Positions 25,896 through 34,618 are shown, counted from the stretch's first letter. The stretch: 64,000 nt of DNA from Acidovorax sp. A1169 (GCF_030704685.1 NZ_JAUZDX010000020.1:61273-125272), one strand, 5' to 3'. Notes: generated by a model from the letters alone, not told the origin. Translations and numbers: made by a program.

Positions 25896-26345
25896 ATGAC
25901 CGATGCGCAGGCAGTACCGGGTGGAGCGCCCGCGTCCCCGGAAGAGGGTGGTTGGCAGGTGCGATCCCTGGCGGGTTTCGCCGGTACGGCCGGACCGCTG
26001 TGGACCCGGCGAGAAGGGGACGGATGGGCCTATGGCTTCCTGATGGCACCGGCGCACCTCAATCCTGCCGGGGTGGTGCATGGCGGCGCGCTGCTCACCC
26101 TGGTGGACCATGCGATCAGCACCGTGGCGTGGGAGGCCAGCGGCCGGGTGCCGTGTGTCACGCTGCAGCTCGACTCGCAGTTTTTGACCGCCGTGCGGCA
26201 GGGGCAGTTTGCACAGGCGCGGGCGCAAATCACGCACCGCACCCACCAGATGGTGTTCATGCAGGGCAGTGTGGCGGTCGATGGCCAGATGGTCCTGCGC
26301 GCGCAGGCGATCATAAAAGTGCTGCCCGCGGAGCGACTCGCATGA
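25896..26345 (+). CDS. PaaI-like hotdog thioesterase
   Basis: 149 residues of a single hotdog fold. HLNPAGVVHGGALLTLVDHA is the PaaI-family helix with the HGG motif and Asp; the substrate is expected to be an acyl- or aryl-CoA thioester. The ATG at 25896 is preferred over one 11 codons upstream because GGAG stands 8 bases before it and the upstream codons overlap the palindromic operator. It is followed by iclR after 95 bases. Confidence 0.82.
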   Translation: MTDAQAVPGGAPASPEEGGWQVRSLAGFAGTAGPLWTRREGDGWAYGFLMAPAHLNPAGVVHGGALLTLVDHAISTVAWEASGRVPCVTLQLDSQFLTAVRQGQFAQARAQITHRTHQMVFMQGSVAVDGQMVLRAQAIIKVLPAERLA

Positions 26346-26440
26346 GGGCCGGCCTCCCGGCACCAGGGACGGCGCGGGGTTCCAAGGGCTCGCCCCAGCA
26401 GCCCTGCACTATCATGCAAATTTGGCCCTCGCCCCTTTTC

Positions 26441-27259
26441 ATGCCTCCAAAGCGCACACCGACGTCCGAGCCGGCGCCGCCGACCCCCCAAAAGCCCGCC
26501 GTGCGCGTGCGGCCCGTGCCAGCCGTCAGCCGGTCCATTGCCATCCTTCGCTTCCTCGGAAACGCCAAGCAGGGCCTGGGTGTCAAGGCCATCGCCGATG
26601 AGCTGGGCCTGGTGCCCAGCACCTGCCTGCACATCCTGCGCGTGCTGGTCAGCGAGGAACTGGTCAGCGTGGACCCGGCCACCAAGCGCTACTTGCTGGG
26701 CAGCGGCATGATCAGCCTGGCCCGCAGCGTGCTGGAGAGCAGCGGCTTCGCGCAGCTCGTGCAGCCCGCGCTCGACCGCCTCGCGTCCACCCGAGGGGTC
26801 ACGGCCATGGGTGTGGAGATCACGCCCAAGCAGTCCGTCGTGGTGCTCGCGCTGTCGCGCTCGAACCAGCCGTTTCGCCTGCACACCGACGTGGGCAGCC
26901 AGTTCTCCCACCTGGCCAGTGCCACCGGCCGGCTGATCGCCGCCTACAGCGGAGAGAACTGGACGCAGCTGCGCCAGAAGTTCAATGCCACGCAATGGGA
27001 CAAGAAGCCCGCCTTCGACACCTGGAGGCGCGAGGTGGAGCTGGCCCGGGCGCAGGGCTGGAGCCTGGACCGCGACAACTTCATGAGTGGCCTCACCGTG
27101 GTCGCCGTGCCCATCTGTTCGCCCGGCGGAAGCCTCACGCACACCCTGGTGGCGGCTGGCATGTCCAGCCAGCTCAATGCCACCGAAACCACTGAACTGG
27201 CCGCGATGATGCTGCGCGAAGCCCAGGCCATCGGCAACCTGCTGGTGGCGCGGAGTTAG
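26441..27259 (+). CDS. IclR-family transcriptional regulator
   Basis: 272 residues. After a Pro-rich N-terminus (PPKRTPTSEPAPPTPQ) comes the winged helix (about 30-90: AVSRSIAILRFLG, GVKAIADELGLVPSTCLHIL, KRYLLGSG) and the GAF-like effector domain (about 105-265: GVEITPKQSVVVLAL, SHLASATGRLIAAYS, GWSLDRDNFMSGLTVVAVPI). IclR proteins sense a pathway acid or CoA ester. It lies between two hotdog genes and faces the acyl-CoA operon, its probable target. An in-frame ATG nine codons upstream is possible. Confidence 0.88.
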   Translation: MPPKRTPTSEPAPPTPQKPAVRVRPVPAVSRSIAILRFLGNAKQGLGVKAIADELGLVPSTCLHILRVLVSEELVSVDPATKRYLLGSGMISLARSVLESSGFAQLVQPALDRLASTRGVTAMGVEITPKQSVVVLALSRSNQPFRLHTDVGSQFSHLASATGRLIAAYSGENWTQLRQKFNATQWDKKPAFDTWRREVELARAQGWSLDRDNFMSGLTVVAVPICSPGGSLTHTLVAAGMSSQLNATETTELAAMMLREAQAIGNLLVARS

Positions 27260-27262
27260 GGC

Positions 27263-27655
27263 ATGGCGTTCGATAGCGACCCCATTCCCGGCGAAGGTCT
27301 CCAGACGGTTCTTCGCACCATTCCCATGCCTGCAGACCTGGGGATCGGTGGGCAGATTCCCATCGGCTGGGTGCTGGGGCAACTCGACCAGGCGGGCGCC
27401 GTGCTGCCGGGCGGCCATTTCAGGCGCAACGTGGCGCTGGTGCAGCTCGATGCCATCGAGGTCGAGGCGATGCCCAGGCTGGGCGATTTCGTCACCTTTC
27501 GCGCCCGCCTGCTGGACGCAGGTGCCGAGCGCGCGAAGGTGGAGGTGCAGGCCCTGAGGACCTCCCGGGGCGCTCAAGGCCTGGAGCAGGAGCAGGTCCT
27601 GCGCACCTGCCTGGTGTATGTGCCGCTGCCCGCCGACGGCGGCATGCCCGACTAG
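27263..27655 (+). CDS. Hotdog-fold acyl-CoA thioesterase-like protein (YciA type)
   Basis: 130 residues starting three bases after the iclR stop, so translated from the same mRNA. IPMPADLGIGGQIPIGWVLGQLDQAG matches the acyl-CoA thioesterase hotdog helix with the Asp before the helix end, and MPRLGDFVTFRARLLDAGAERAKVEVQAL forms the beta sheet. It would hydrolyse short or medium acyl-CoAs. It converges on the Bug receptor gene, with a small hairpin between them. Confidence 0.72.
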   Translation: MAFDSDPIPGEGLQTVLRTIPMPADLGIGGQIPIGWVLGQLDQAGAVLPGGHFRRNVALVQLDAIEVEAMPRLGDFVTFRARLLDAGAERAKVEVQALRTSRGAQGLEQEQVLRTCLVYVPLPADGGMPD

Positions 27656-27660
27656 CTTTT

Positions 27661-27683
27661 GCAGGCTTGGCACGAGAGCCTGC
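27661..27683. terminator. Inverted repeat between convergent genes
   Basis: GCAGGCT and AGCCTGC (7 bp) enclose a 9-base loop in the 43-base gap between convergent operons. No T-run follows on either strand. Confidence 0.4.
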
Positions 27684-27698
27684 GCCGGGCTGTCGGGC

Positions 27699-28661
27699 TC
27701 AATCGACCTTCATGTCGGCCGCGTGGATAACCGGCTGCCACTTCTTGCGCTCGGACAGGGCGAACTCCCGGAGATGGACGGCGGTGCCGCCCGCGGGCTC
27801 GAAGCCCAGCTCCAGCAGCTTGTGCCGTGCCTCGGGGCGCTGCAGCACCTTGTTCATGGCGGCGTTGAGTGTGGCGACCACCGCCGCCGGGGTGTTCTTG
27901 GGCGCGTACAAGGCGTTCCAGGCGATCACCTCGAAGCCGGCGTAGCCCTGCTCGTCCATGGTCTTGACGCCCGGCACCAGGGTGCTGGGCTTGCTCGACG
28001 TGACGGCGATCGCGCGCACCTTGCCCGAGGCGAGGTGGGGCCTGAGGCTGGTGGGGGTGTCCACGATCACCGGCAACTGCCCGCCCAGCACATCGGTCAT
28101 GGCATTGCCCGAGCCCTTGTAGGGCACGCCAAACACCGGGGCCCCCGAGCGCTGCTTGAGCAGTTCCACCACCAGGCGCGCACTGGTGCTGGGCATGGCG
28201 ATGTCGGCAGACCGCGTGCTGCGGGCGGCGGTGTCCACCAGTTCCTTGGGGGTGTGAAAGGGCGACTGGCTGTTGACCGCCACGACCATGGGGAAGGTGC
28301 CCACCAGGACGACGGGCTCGAAGTCCCGCTCCGCGTCGAACGGCACCCGCGCATACAGGTACTGGTTGAGCGCATGGGTCGCATTCGTCCCCATGGTCAG
28401 GGTGTAGCCGTCGGGCGCGGCCTGGGCCGCGATCTCCTTGCCCAGGTTGCCCCCGGCGCCCGGCCGGTTGTCGATCACGATGGCCTGCCCCAGGTCGCGG
28501 GACATCTGCTCGGCCAGGTACCTGGTGGCGATGTCCGTGCCCTGCCCGGCAGGGTAGGCCACGATGATCTTGATCGGCTTGGCGGGGTAGGTCTGGGCGC
28601 CCACCGGTGCCGGGCTCGCCATGGCACAGGCGGCCGCCATCACTGCAGCAATCAGTCGCAT
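27699..28661 (-). CDS. Bug-family tripartite tricarboxylate transporter substrate-binding protein
   Basis: 320 residues with a Sec signal (MRLIAAVMAAACAMASPAPVG, cleavage after GAQ). The mature protein has the family hallmarks: YPAKPIKIIVAYPAGQGTD at the start, VIDNRPGAGGNLGKE, VPYKGSGNAMTDVLGGQL and KVRAIAVTSSKPSTLVPG. Bug proteins bind carboxylates for a TctAB-type carrier; no tctA or tctB is here. Last gene of the minus-strand acyl-CoA operon, so it probably imports the acid that the operon activates and degrades. Confidence 0.9.
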   Translation of the reverse strand: MRLIAAVMAAACAMASPAPVGAQTYPAKPIKIIVAYPAGQGTDIATRYLAEQMSRDLGQAIVIDNRPGAGGNLGKEIAAQAAPDGYTLTMGTNATHALNQYLYARVPFDAERDFEPVVLVGTFPMVVAVNSQSPFHTPKELVDTAARSTRSADIAMPSTSARLVVELLKQRSGAPVFGVPYKGSGNAMTDVLGGQLPVIVDTPTSLRPHLASGKVRAIAVTSSKPSTLVPGVKTMDEQGYAGFEVIAWNALYAPKNTPAAVVATLNAAMNKVLQRPEARHKLLELGFEPAGGTAVHLREFALSERKKWQPVIHAADMKVD

Positions 28662-28693
28662 TGTTGTCTCCTTGTGTATTCTTGATCGAAACG

Positions 28694-29896
28694 CTATCGC
28701 CGTGTTGCGGGGGCTGCGCCGCTGCCCTGCAGCTGGTCTCGCTCCTGGGCGCTGAAACCCAGGCTTTCCAATATCTGCGCCGCGTCCTGCGCAAACCGGG
28801 GCGGGCTCGCCCCGGCCACGCCCGGCGTGCCCATCAGCCGCATCGGCGAGCGCACGCCGGTGTAGCCGTCCCGCTGCACCAGCATCTGCCGGTGCGCGCA
28901 GTGCGCGTGGGCCAAGGCCCGCGGGATCGAGTTCACCGCACCGGCGGGCACGCCCGCGCGCATCAGCGACTCGCACAGCGGCTCGCAGTCCATGGACGCA
29001 ATGGCCGTCTCGATGGCTTGCTTGAGCGCGTCCCGGTGCACCAGCCGCTGGGCGTTGGAGGTGAAACGCTCGTCCGCGATCAGCGCCTGCAGGCCGACGT
29101 GGCTGCAGAACCGCTGGAACTGGACGTCGGTCATGATCCCGATGAACAGTTCCCCGTCACGGGCCCTGAACTTGTCGTAAGGCGCGATGTTGGGGTGCGC
29201 GCTGCCCAGCAGCTCGGGGTCCTTCTGCGACGCCAGCCAGTTCGAGGCATGCGGCAGCAGCAGGCTGAGCGCCGTGTCATAGAGCGCCGCCTCCACGCGC
29301 TGGCCGCGCCCATCCGCAGCCCGTGCATGCAGCGCCATCAGGATGCCCGAGAGCGCCACGTAGCCGGTCAGGTGGTCGACCACGGGAATCCCGATGCGGG
29401 TGGCCCCGCAGGATTCGTCGCCGTTGACGCTCATCAGCCCGCACAGGGCCTGCAGCACCGCGTCGTACCCGGGCAGCCCGCCCAGCGGGCCGTCCGCCCC
29501 GAAGCCCGTGATGTTGCAGTAGACCAGGCGCGGATAGCGCTCGGCCAGGGCCTGTTCGTAGCCCAGGCCCCAGCGCTCCATGGTTCCCGGCAGGAAGTTC
29601 TCCACCAGCACGTCGGCATCGCCGAGCAGCCGGTGCAGCACCTCCTGCGCCTGCGGCATCGACAGGTCCAGGCTCATGGCCCGCTTGCCCCGGTTGAGTG
29701 CGGAAAAGTAGGCTGCACTGCCCGCGCTGTCGAAGGGCGGTCCGAGCCGGCGGGTTTCATCGCCCGTGGGTGGCTCGATCTTCACCACGTCGGCCCCCTG
29801 GTCCGCGAGGACCTGGGTGCACAGCGGCCCGGCGAGCACACGCGTCAGGTCGATGACTTTCAGCCCCTGCAGTGCGCCGGTAGGGGTCGTAGGCAT
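28694..29896 (-). CDS. Class III CoA-transferase (CaiB/BaiF family)
   Basis: 400 residues. Class III CoA-transferases move CoA between carboxylic acids through a mixed anhydride on a conserved Asp, here probably Asp145 in PGYDAVLQALCGLM. Other family features are VIDLTRVLAGPLCTQVLADQGADVVKIE, VLVENFLPGTMERWGLGY and the NITGFGADGPLGG loop. It starts six bases after the MaoC-like gene stop, so the two are cotranscribed. Together with the acyl-CoA synthetase it gives two ways to load CoA onto the pathway acid. Confidence 0.9.
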   Translation of the reverse strand: MPTTPTGALQGLKVIDLTRVLAGPLCTQVLADQGADVVKIEPPTGDETRRLGPPFDSAGSAAYFSALNRGKRAMSLDLSMPQAQEVLHRLLGDADVLVENFLPGTMERWGLGYEQALAERYPRLVYCNITGFGADGPLGGLPGYDAVLQALCGLMSVNGDESCGATRIGIPVVDHLTGYVALSGILMALHARAADGRGQRVEAALYDTALSLLLPHASNWLASQKDPELLGSAHPNIAPYDKFRARDGELFIGIMTDVQFQRFCSHVGLQALIADERFTSNAQRLVHRDALKQAIETAIASMDCEPLCESLMRAGVPAGAVNSIPRALAHAHCAHRQMLVQRDGYTGVRSPMRLMGTPGVAGASPPRFAQDAAQILESLGFSAQERDQLQGSGAAPATRR

Positions 29897-29902
29897 CGGA
29901 TG

Positions 29903-31042
29903 TCATCCCCGCGATGGCAGGGCCACCACGCCGCTTCCGACCACCGAGAGCTCGCCGTCCTGGTTGTGCGCTTCCTGCTCGATCTCGACCAGGTGCTGGC
30001 CGTTCTCGGTGTACTTGCGCTTGACCTTGCCCTTGATGAACAGCAGGTCGCCTTCGGGGTTGTGGCGGCGGATCTTGCAACTCGCCTTTTGCAGGAAACC
30101 GGTGTCGCCCATCCAGTTGGTCAACTGGTGGGTGAGCCAGGAGGTGCGCTCCGGGCCGTAGTCGTAGGCACCCGGTGCGCCCACTTCCAGCGCAAAGTCT
30201 TCTTCCCAGTGCACGCGCTCTGGCACGTCGGGAATGCCGAAGCGGTTCTTGATGCCCACGCCAGGGTGCGAGTCGATGAGCTTCCAGGCGAGCTTGTTCG
30301 CGCGGATGTACAGGCCGCCCCAGCCCTGGGCATAGGCGATGAAGCCGGTCACGGTCATCGGGCCCTTGAAGAGCACCGGCAGGTCTTCGCCTTCTTTCAC
30401 GTCCTCCCAGTAGCGGGGCGTGGCACCGCGGATCTCTTCGTTGCGGTAGAGCTTGAAGGCCTCGTTCAATTCTTCGTCGGTGTAGCGGCGCGGCTCGCGT
30501 GCGCGCACCTCCTTGTACTTGGTGCCCTGTTCGCGCGCATGGTCGCGCTCGGTGCGAAAGCACCAGCTGTCGGCCTCGGCCACCTTGTCGCCCTGCTGGT
30601 TGAAGAAATCGACGTGGTAGATCTGCTGCACGGCGCGCCCGGCAAAGCGTGTCTGGTGCTCCACCAGATCCTTGAGGTAGGCCTCGGTGCGGATCTCGTC
30701 GTTGCGGTGCAGGGGCTTGTGCCAGGTCCAGTCCGAACCCGACCACATGGCATGCACGCCAGGCAGCCCGCCGACATAGCCCGAGACTATGCGGCTGGTG
30801 GAGAACAGGAAGCTGGGCAGGGCGACGATGCCGCGGTAGTGGGACTTCGCGGCGTACTCGGGGTCGCACCACAGCGGGTTGTCGTCGCCGATGCCGTGGG
30901 CATAGTGGCGGATGTTGTCGCGCGTGGCCTCGAAGCACCAGGGCTCGGCCATCTGGCCGATCTTCACGCCGATGCGCTGGCGCAGATCGTCAAGGCCACT
31001 CTCCGTGATCTTGGGAAAACTGCGGGGGTTGGAACTGCTCAT
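29903..31042 (-). CDS. MaoC-like dehydratase (double hotdog) of the acyl-CoA operon
   Basis: 379 residues, matching the FAS1-like/MaoC N-terminal dehydratase family. KSHYRGIVALPSFLFSTS corresponds to the first hotdog helix, and the half containing FKGPMTVTGFIAYAQGWGG and WMGDTGFLQKASCKI is the second. Proteins of this kind hydrate or dehydrate enoyl- or hydroxyacyl-CoA. The gene sits between an acyl-CoA synthetase and a CoA-transferase, which supports a hydration step on the activated acid. The substrate cannot be named. Confidence 0.78.
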   Translation of the reverse strand: MSSSNPRSFPKITESGLDDLRQRIGVKIGQMAEPWCFEATRDNIRHYAHGIGDDNPLWCDPEYAAKSHYRGIVALPSFLFSTSRIVSGYVGGLPGVHAMWSGSDWTWHKPLHRNDEIRTEAYLKDLVEHQTRFAGRAVQQIYHVDFFNQQGDKVAEADSWCFRTERDHAREQGTKYKEVRAREPRRYTDEELNEAFKLYRNEEIRGATPRYWEDVKEGEDLPVLFKGPMTVTGFIAYAQGWGGLYIRANKLAWKLIDSHPGVGIKNRFGIPDVPERVHWEEDFALEVGAPGAYDYGPERTSWLTHQLTNWMGDTGFLQKASCKIRRHNPEGDLLFIKGKVKRKYTENGQHLVEIEQEAHNQDGELSVVGSGVVALPSRG

Positions 31043-31069
31043 GGGTTGTCTCCTTGGGGTGGTAAAAAA

Positions 31070-32659
31070 TCAGTGGGCTGTGGAAAGGGATGCCGCAGAG
31101 GCAAGGGCAGCGGCCGCAGCTACCGCCTCGCGCTCGCGCAGCACCTTGCGGTGCACCTTGCCGGCGGGGGTTTTGGGTAGCTCGGGCGAAAACTCGACGT
31201 GGCGCGGGTACTCGTGCTGGCTCAGCTTGGTCTTCACGAGCTCCTGGATCTCCAGGGAAAACGCCTCGCTGGCCGGCCGCGCGCTGACCACGAAGGCCTT
31301 GACGACCTGGCCGCGCACGGCATCGGGCACGCCGATGGCGGCGGCCTCCAGCACGTCGCCGTGCATGAGGATCACGTTCTCGATCTCCACCGCGCTCATG
31401 GTCCAGCCGGCCGAGATGATCACGTCGTCCGCACGCCCGCCGTGGTGGAAGTAGCCGTCGCTGTCGATGCGGCCCAGGTCCTTGGTGGGCACCCATTCGC
31501 CGCGGCGCAGCACCATCAGCTGGCCGGTCACGTCCACGGGGCACACCTGGCCCTGTGCGTCGTGCACCTCGACCCGGGTGCCGGGCACGGCCTTGCCCAG
31601 CGAGCCACGCTTGACCGGGAAATCCGCAGCGCCGGGGTAGCTGGCCAGCACGACCCCGATCTCGGTGGTGCCGTACATGCTGCAGACTTCCAGGGCGAAC
31701 TTCTGGCGCACGTAGTCCGCCGTGTCGTCGTCAATGGGCTCGCCCGTGAAGGACAGCTTCTCGAAATGGAAGGCGTACTGCTCCGCCTTGCCGCAGTTCT
31801 TGAGCATGCGGTAGTGCGTGGCGGCGGCCGACATGTTGGTGAAGCGGTGCTGCGACAGGGCCTGCAGCAGCCGCTCGGGATTGAAGCGCCCGCTGTAGGC
31901 CCCCACCGTGAGGCCCAGCGCCAGCGGCGCGAGCGTGCCATGCCACAGGCCATGGCCCCAGGCCGGTGACGAGGGGCAGAAGAACCGGTCCCCGGGCCGC
32001 AGCCCCGTGCCATAGAGGGCCGCGACCATCAGGGTCACGAGCGCCTTGTGTGTGTGCCCGACGGCCTCGGGCAGCTCCCGCGTGGTACCCGATGTGTACT
32101 GGAAGACGGCCAGGTCGTCGGCCCGGGATGTGGCCTCGTACACCGTGGGAAAGTCGGCCAGGCGCTTGAAGAAGCCCGCGTCGAAGACCAGCACCTGCAG
32201 GCCGTCGATGGAGCGGGCGACTTCCTCCTTGTGCTCGTTGGTGACGAGCATGGCCGGCTTGCAGTCGTTGACGCGAAGTCGCACGCCGTCGGGGCCGAAC
32301 AGCGTGAACAGCGGCACGGCGATGGCCCCGCGCTTGATCACCCCGAACATGGCCGTGTAGAAGGCGCGCGAGGGCTCCAGCATGATGGCCACGCGGTCCC
32401 CGGCCTGTATGCCGCTCGACTCCAGGTAGTGGGCAAACGCCGAGGAGTCCGCCGCGAGCTCCGCGTACGTGATGACCTCGTCCTCCCCGCCCGCGTGCAC
32501 CACCACCAGCGCATCGCGGCCGGCCCCCGCATGCCGGTCCACGCACTCGTGGGCGATGTTGAACCGCTCGCGATTTCCATCGAAAAGCTCCCACAGCCGG
32601 TCGGGCGAGAAATGGGCCTGGGCATCCGCGTAGAGCGTGTAGTCGGTGAGTCGCTGCAT
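31070..32659 (-). CDS. AMP-forming acyl-CoA synthetase
   Basis: 529 residues of the ANL superfamily. The first core motif is YTSGTTRELPEAVGHTH (188-204), in which the usual G-x-P-K is replaced; CSMYGTTEIGVV is the second core motif, DLGRIDSDGYFHHGGRADD the hinge and KTPAGKVHRKVLRE the C-terminal catalytic lysine segment. It would convert a carboxylic acid to its CoA ester. First gene of a four-gene operon with a MaoC-like protein, CoA-transferase and Bug receptor. The ATG at 32659 fits the family N-terminus; a reading frame of 41 further codons upstream is low-quality sequence. Confidence 0.82.
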   Translation of the reverse strand: MQRLTDYTLYADAQAHFSPDRLWELFDGNRERFNIAHECVDRHAGAGRDALVVVHAGGEDEVITYAELAADSSAFAHYLESSGIQAGDRVAIMLEPSRAFYTAMFGVIKRGAIAVPLFTLFGPDGVRLRVNDCKPAMLVTNEHKEEVARSIDGLQVLVFDAGFFKRLADFPTVYEATSRADDLAVFQYTSGTTRELPEAVGHTHKALVTLMVAALYGTGLRPGDRFFCPSSPAWGHGLWHGTLAPLALGLTVGAYSGRFNPERLLQALSQHRFTNMSAAATHYRMLKNCGKAEQYAFHFEKLSFTGEPIDDDTADYVRQKFALEVCSMYGTTEIGVVLASYPGAADFPVKRGSLGKAVPGTRVEVHDAQGQVCPVDVTGQLMVLRRGEWVPTKDLGRIDSDGYFHHGGRADDVIISAGWTMSAVEIENVILMHGDVLEAAAIGVPDAVRGQVVKAFVVSARPASEAFSLEIQELVKTKLSQHEYPRHVEFSPELPKTPAGKVHRKVLREREAVAAAAALASAASLSTAH

Positions 32660-32710
32660 GGGCTTCAGAGGTCGTTCATTGAGGTGATTCAGTTTCTTGA
32701 TTTCACCTGT

Positions 32711-32754
32711 ATTTGTCAAATGAGTGCATTGATTGTCTATGTACAAAAATTGTT
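32711..32754 (-). promoter_or_regulatory. AT-rich palindromes upstream of the acyl-CoA synthetase operon
   Basis: ATTTG-T-CAAAT (32711-32721) and GATTGTCTATGTACAAAAAT (32731-32750) lie 50-95 bases upstream of the operon start. The word TTTTGTACA (minus strand) and ACAATT recur from the operator region at 25843-25880. This suggests a common regulator, most simply the IclR protein. The other part of the 283-base gap up to 32942 shows only a short GTGC/GCAC hairpin around AAAAAAA. Confidence 0.4.
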
Positions 32755-32942
32755 GGCGTGCCCCTGTGTGCAAAAAAAGCACGCTTCGACGGGATGGTTG
32801 ATAGGGGGTGGAAGGCCGGGGCGCGCATGCATGCGGCGCCGGTTTGTGTCGATTCTTTACCTGGGGTTCACACGTTGGCAGTCATTGCGACGGATCGGTT
32901 TTGCACAATGGCAGCACCAGCGAGAGCGCACCCTGAGCATCC

Positions 32943-34391
32943 ATGAAACTTCTGTCCTTCCTTTTCCCTGCAGCCTCCGGCCGGGCGCCGTCGCGGCCCC
33001 TGGGCCGTGACGTGCCTTTTGCCATGCTGGCGCTGGCTGCGGCCCTGTCCGGCTGCGCCAGCATGGCCCCGCAGGACGCCCGCCTGCCCGACACACCCGT
33101 GCCCACGGCATGGGCCGCCGGCACAACGGCTGCGTCTGGCGTCACGGCCACTTCGTTGGCCCAGTGGTGGCAGCGCCTGGGTGACCCGCAACTGACCGCG
33201 CTGGTCGAACAGGCCCTCACGGCCAACACCAGCGTGCGCACGGCCCAGGCCGCGCTGCGGCAGGCGCGCGCCCAGGTGGACGTGCAGGCCGCCGGCCTGT
33301 CGCCCCAGGTGGGCGCCTCGGCCTCGGCGCAGCGCAGCCGCTCGGGCAACAGCGGTACCGGCAACAACTTCCAGGTGGGCTTCGATGCGAGCTGGGAGCC
33401 CGATGTGTTCGGCCGCGTGCGCGCCGGGGTCAACGCTAGCGAGGCCGATGCCCGCGCTGCCGAGGCCAGCCTGGCCGACGTGCAGGTGTCGCTGGCGGCC
33501 GAGGTGGCGGTGAACTACATCGAGCTGCGCGGCCTGCAGCAGCGCCTGGTGATCGCGCGCAGCAACCTGGCCAGCCAGAGTGAGACGCTGCAGATCACGC
33601 AGTGGCGCCTGCAGGCGGGCCTGACCACCTCGCTCGTGGCCGAGCAGGCGCGTGCGGCGTCGGAGCAGACCGCAGCCCAGATCCCCGCGCTCGAAGCCAG
33701 CCTGGCCCAGTCGCGCCACAGCCTGGCCGTGCTGACGGGCCAGGCGCCGGCCGCGCTCGATGCGCAACTGGCCGCCAGCGTGGCCGTGCCCCAGCCCGCC
33801 GATGAACTGGCCATGGCGATCCCCGCCGAAACCCTGCGCCAGCGGCCCGACGTGCGCGCCGCCGAGCAGCGCATCACTGCCGCGCTGGCCCGCGTCTCGC
33901 AGGCAGATGCGGCGCGCTACCCGGATTTCGGCATCAGTGGATCGCTGGGCCTGCGCGCCCTCACGCTGGGGGCCTTGAGCGGCGGTAGTGCCGTGGCCGC
34001 CTCGCTGCTGGGCAGCATCTCGGTACCGCTGCTCGACGGCGGTGCCGCGCGCGCCCAGGTGCGGACGCAGGAGGCCAGCCTGGAGCAGGCGCGCATCGCC
34101 TACGAGGCGGCCGTGCTCACGGCGCTCAAGGATGTGGAAGATGCGCTGGTGTCCCTGCGCGGCAACCGCGAGCGCCTGGTGCGCCTGCGCTCCGCTGCCG
34201 ATGCCGCCGGCAACGCCGAGTTGCTGGCACGCCAGCGCTACAGCAGCGGGCTGATCGACTTCCAGTCGGTACTGGAGACCCAGCGCACGCTGCTGTCCAC
34301 CCAGGAGGGCGTGGCCACCACGGTGGCCAACCTGTCCGCCGACCATGTGCGGCTGTACAAGGCGCTGGGCGGCGGCTGGCAAGCGCCTTAG
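32943..34391 (+). CDS. Outer-membrane efflux lipoprotein, NodT/OprM-like (TolC family)
   Basis: 482 residues with a lipoprotein signal (FAMLALAAALSGC, lipid on Cys38) and a duplicated TolC-type coiled-coil and beta-barrel repeat: WWQRLGDPQLTALVEQAL, WEPDVFGRVRAGVNASEADAR, IPAETLRQRPDVRAAEQRI and RYSSGLIDFQSVLETQRTLL. It provides the outer-membrane channel for the MacAB-like genes that follow. Its TAG stop codon lies inside the left inverted repeat of the 130-bp element that separates it from macA. Confidence 0.92.
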   Translation: MKLLSFLFPAASGRAPSRPLGRDVPFAMLALAAALSGCASMAPQDARLPDTPVPTAWAAGTTAASGVTATSLAQWWQRLGDPQLTALVEQALTANTSVRTAQAALRQARAQVDVQAAGLSPQVGASASAQRSRSGNSGTGNNFQVGFDASWEPDVFGRVRAGVNASEADARAAEASLADVQVSLAAEVAVNYIELRGLQQRLVIARSNLASQSETLQITQWRLQAGLTTSLVAEQARAASEQTAAQIPALEASLAQSRHSLAVLTGQAPAALDAQLAASVAVPQPADELAMAIPAETLRQRPDVRAAEQRITAALARVSQADAARYPDFGISGSLGLRALTLGALSGGSAVAASLLGSISVPLLDGGAARAQVRTQEASLEQARIAYEAAVLTALKDVEDALVSLRGNRERLVRLRSAADAAGNAELLARQRYSSGLIDFQSVLETQRTLLSTQEGVATTVANLSADHVRLYKALGGGWQAP

Positions 34392-34516
34392 AGCGGCTAA
34401 CAAAACTCTTCTGGCGTCGTTGCTGCGTCTTGTCGTACTACCGTACTGCCTGCAATGTGTCTGACGTGTAGCGCCTAGCCGGAACCGCTTCGCTGAGTTT
34501 TGTTATCCGCTCTTAG
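34387..34516. mobile_element. 130-bp MITE-like element with 22-bp terminal inverted repeats
   Basis: The left end (34387-34408) and the complement of the right end (34495-34516) match at 20 of 22 positions; both contain GAGCGG and TAACAAAACTC. The internal 86 bases have no coding potential. It looks like a non-autonomous inverted-repeat element dispersed by a transposase encoded elsewhere; the copy number cannot be judged from one window. It sits between the outer-membrane channel gene and macA, and includes the stop codon of the former. Confidence 0.7.
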
Positions 34517-34618
34517 CCGTACCGCGTTTCATTTCCTGCTGCCCCATGGAGGTTCCTGCGCAAGGCGCACGGACACCCGGCAGCGACCTCTTTCCAGTCT
34601 TCACCCGAGCCGATTGCC

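Noticed and set aside
25859..26440. N-terminal extension of the IclR reading frame (194 codons)
   Set aside because: It overlaps the hotdog gene in another frame and has the Arg/Gly/Pro-rich composition of non-coding frames; the winged helix starts normally after the ATG at 26441.
28607..31180. 857-codon open frame on the plus strand opposite the CoA-transferase and MaoC-like genes
   Set aside because: It is a high-GC shadow of two well-supported minus-strand genes; its translation is His/Arg/Gly/Ala-rich without any domain.
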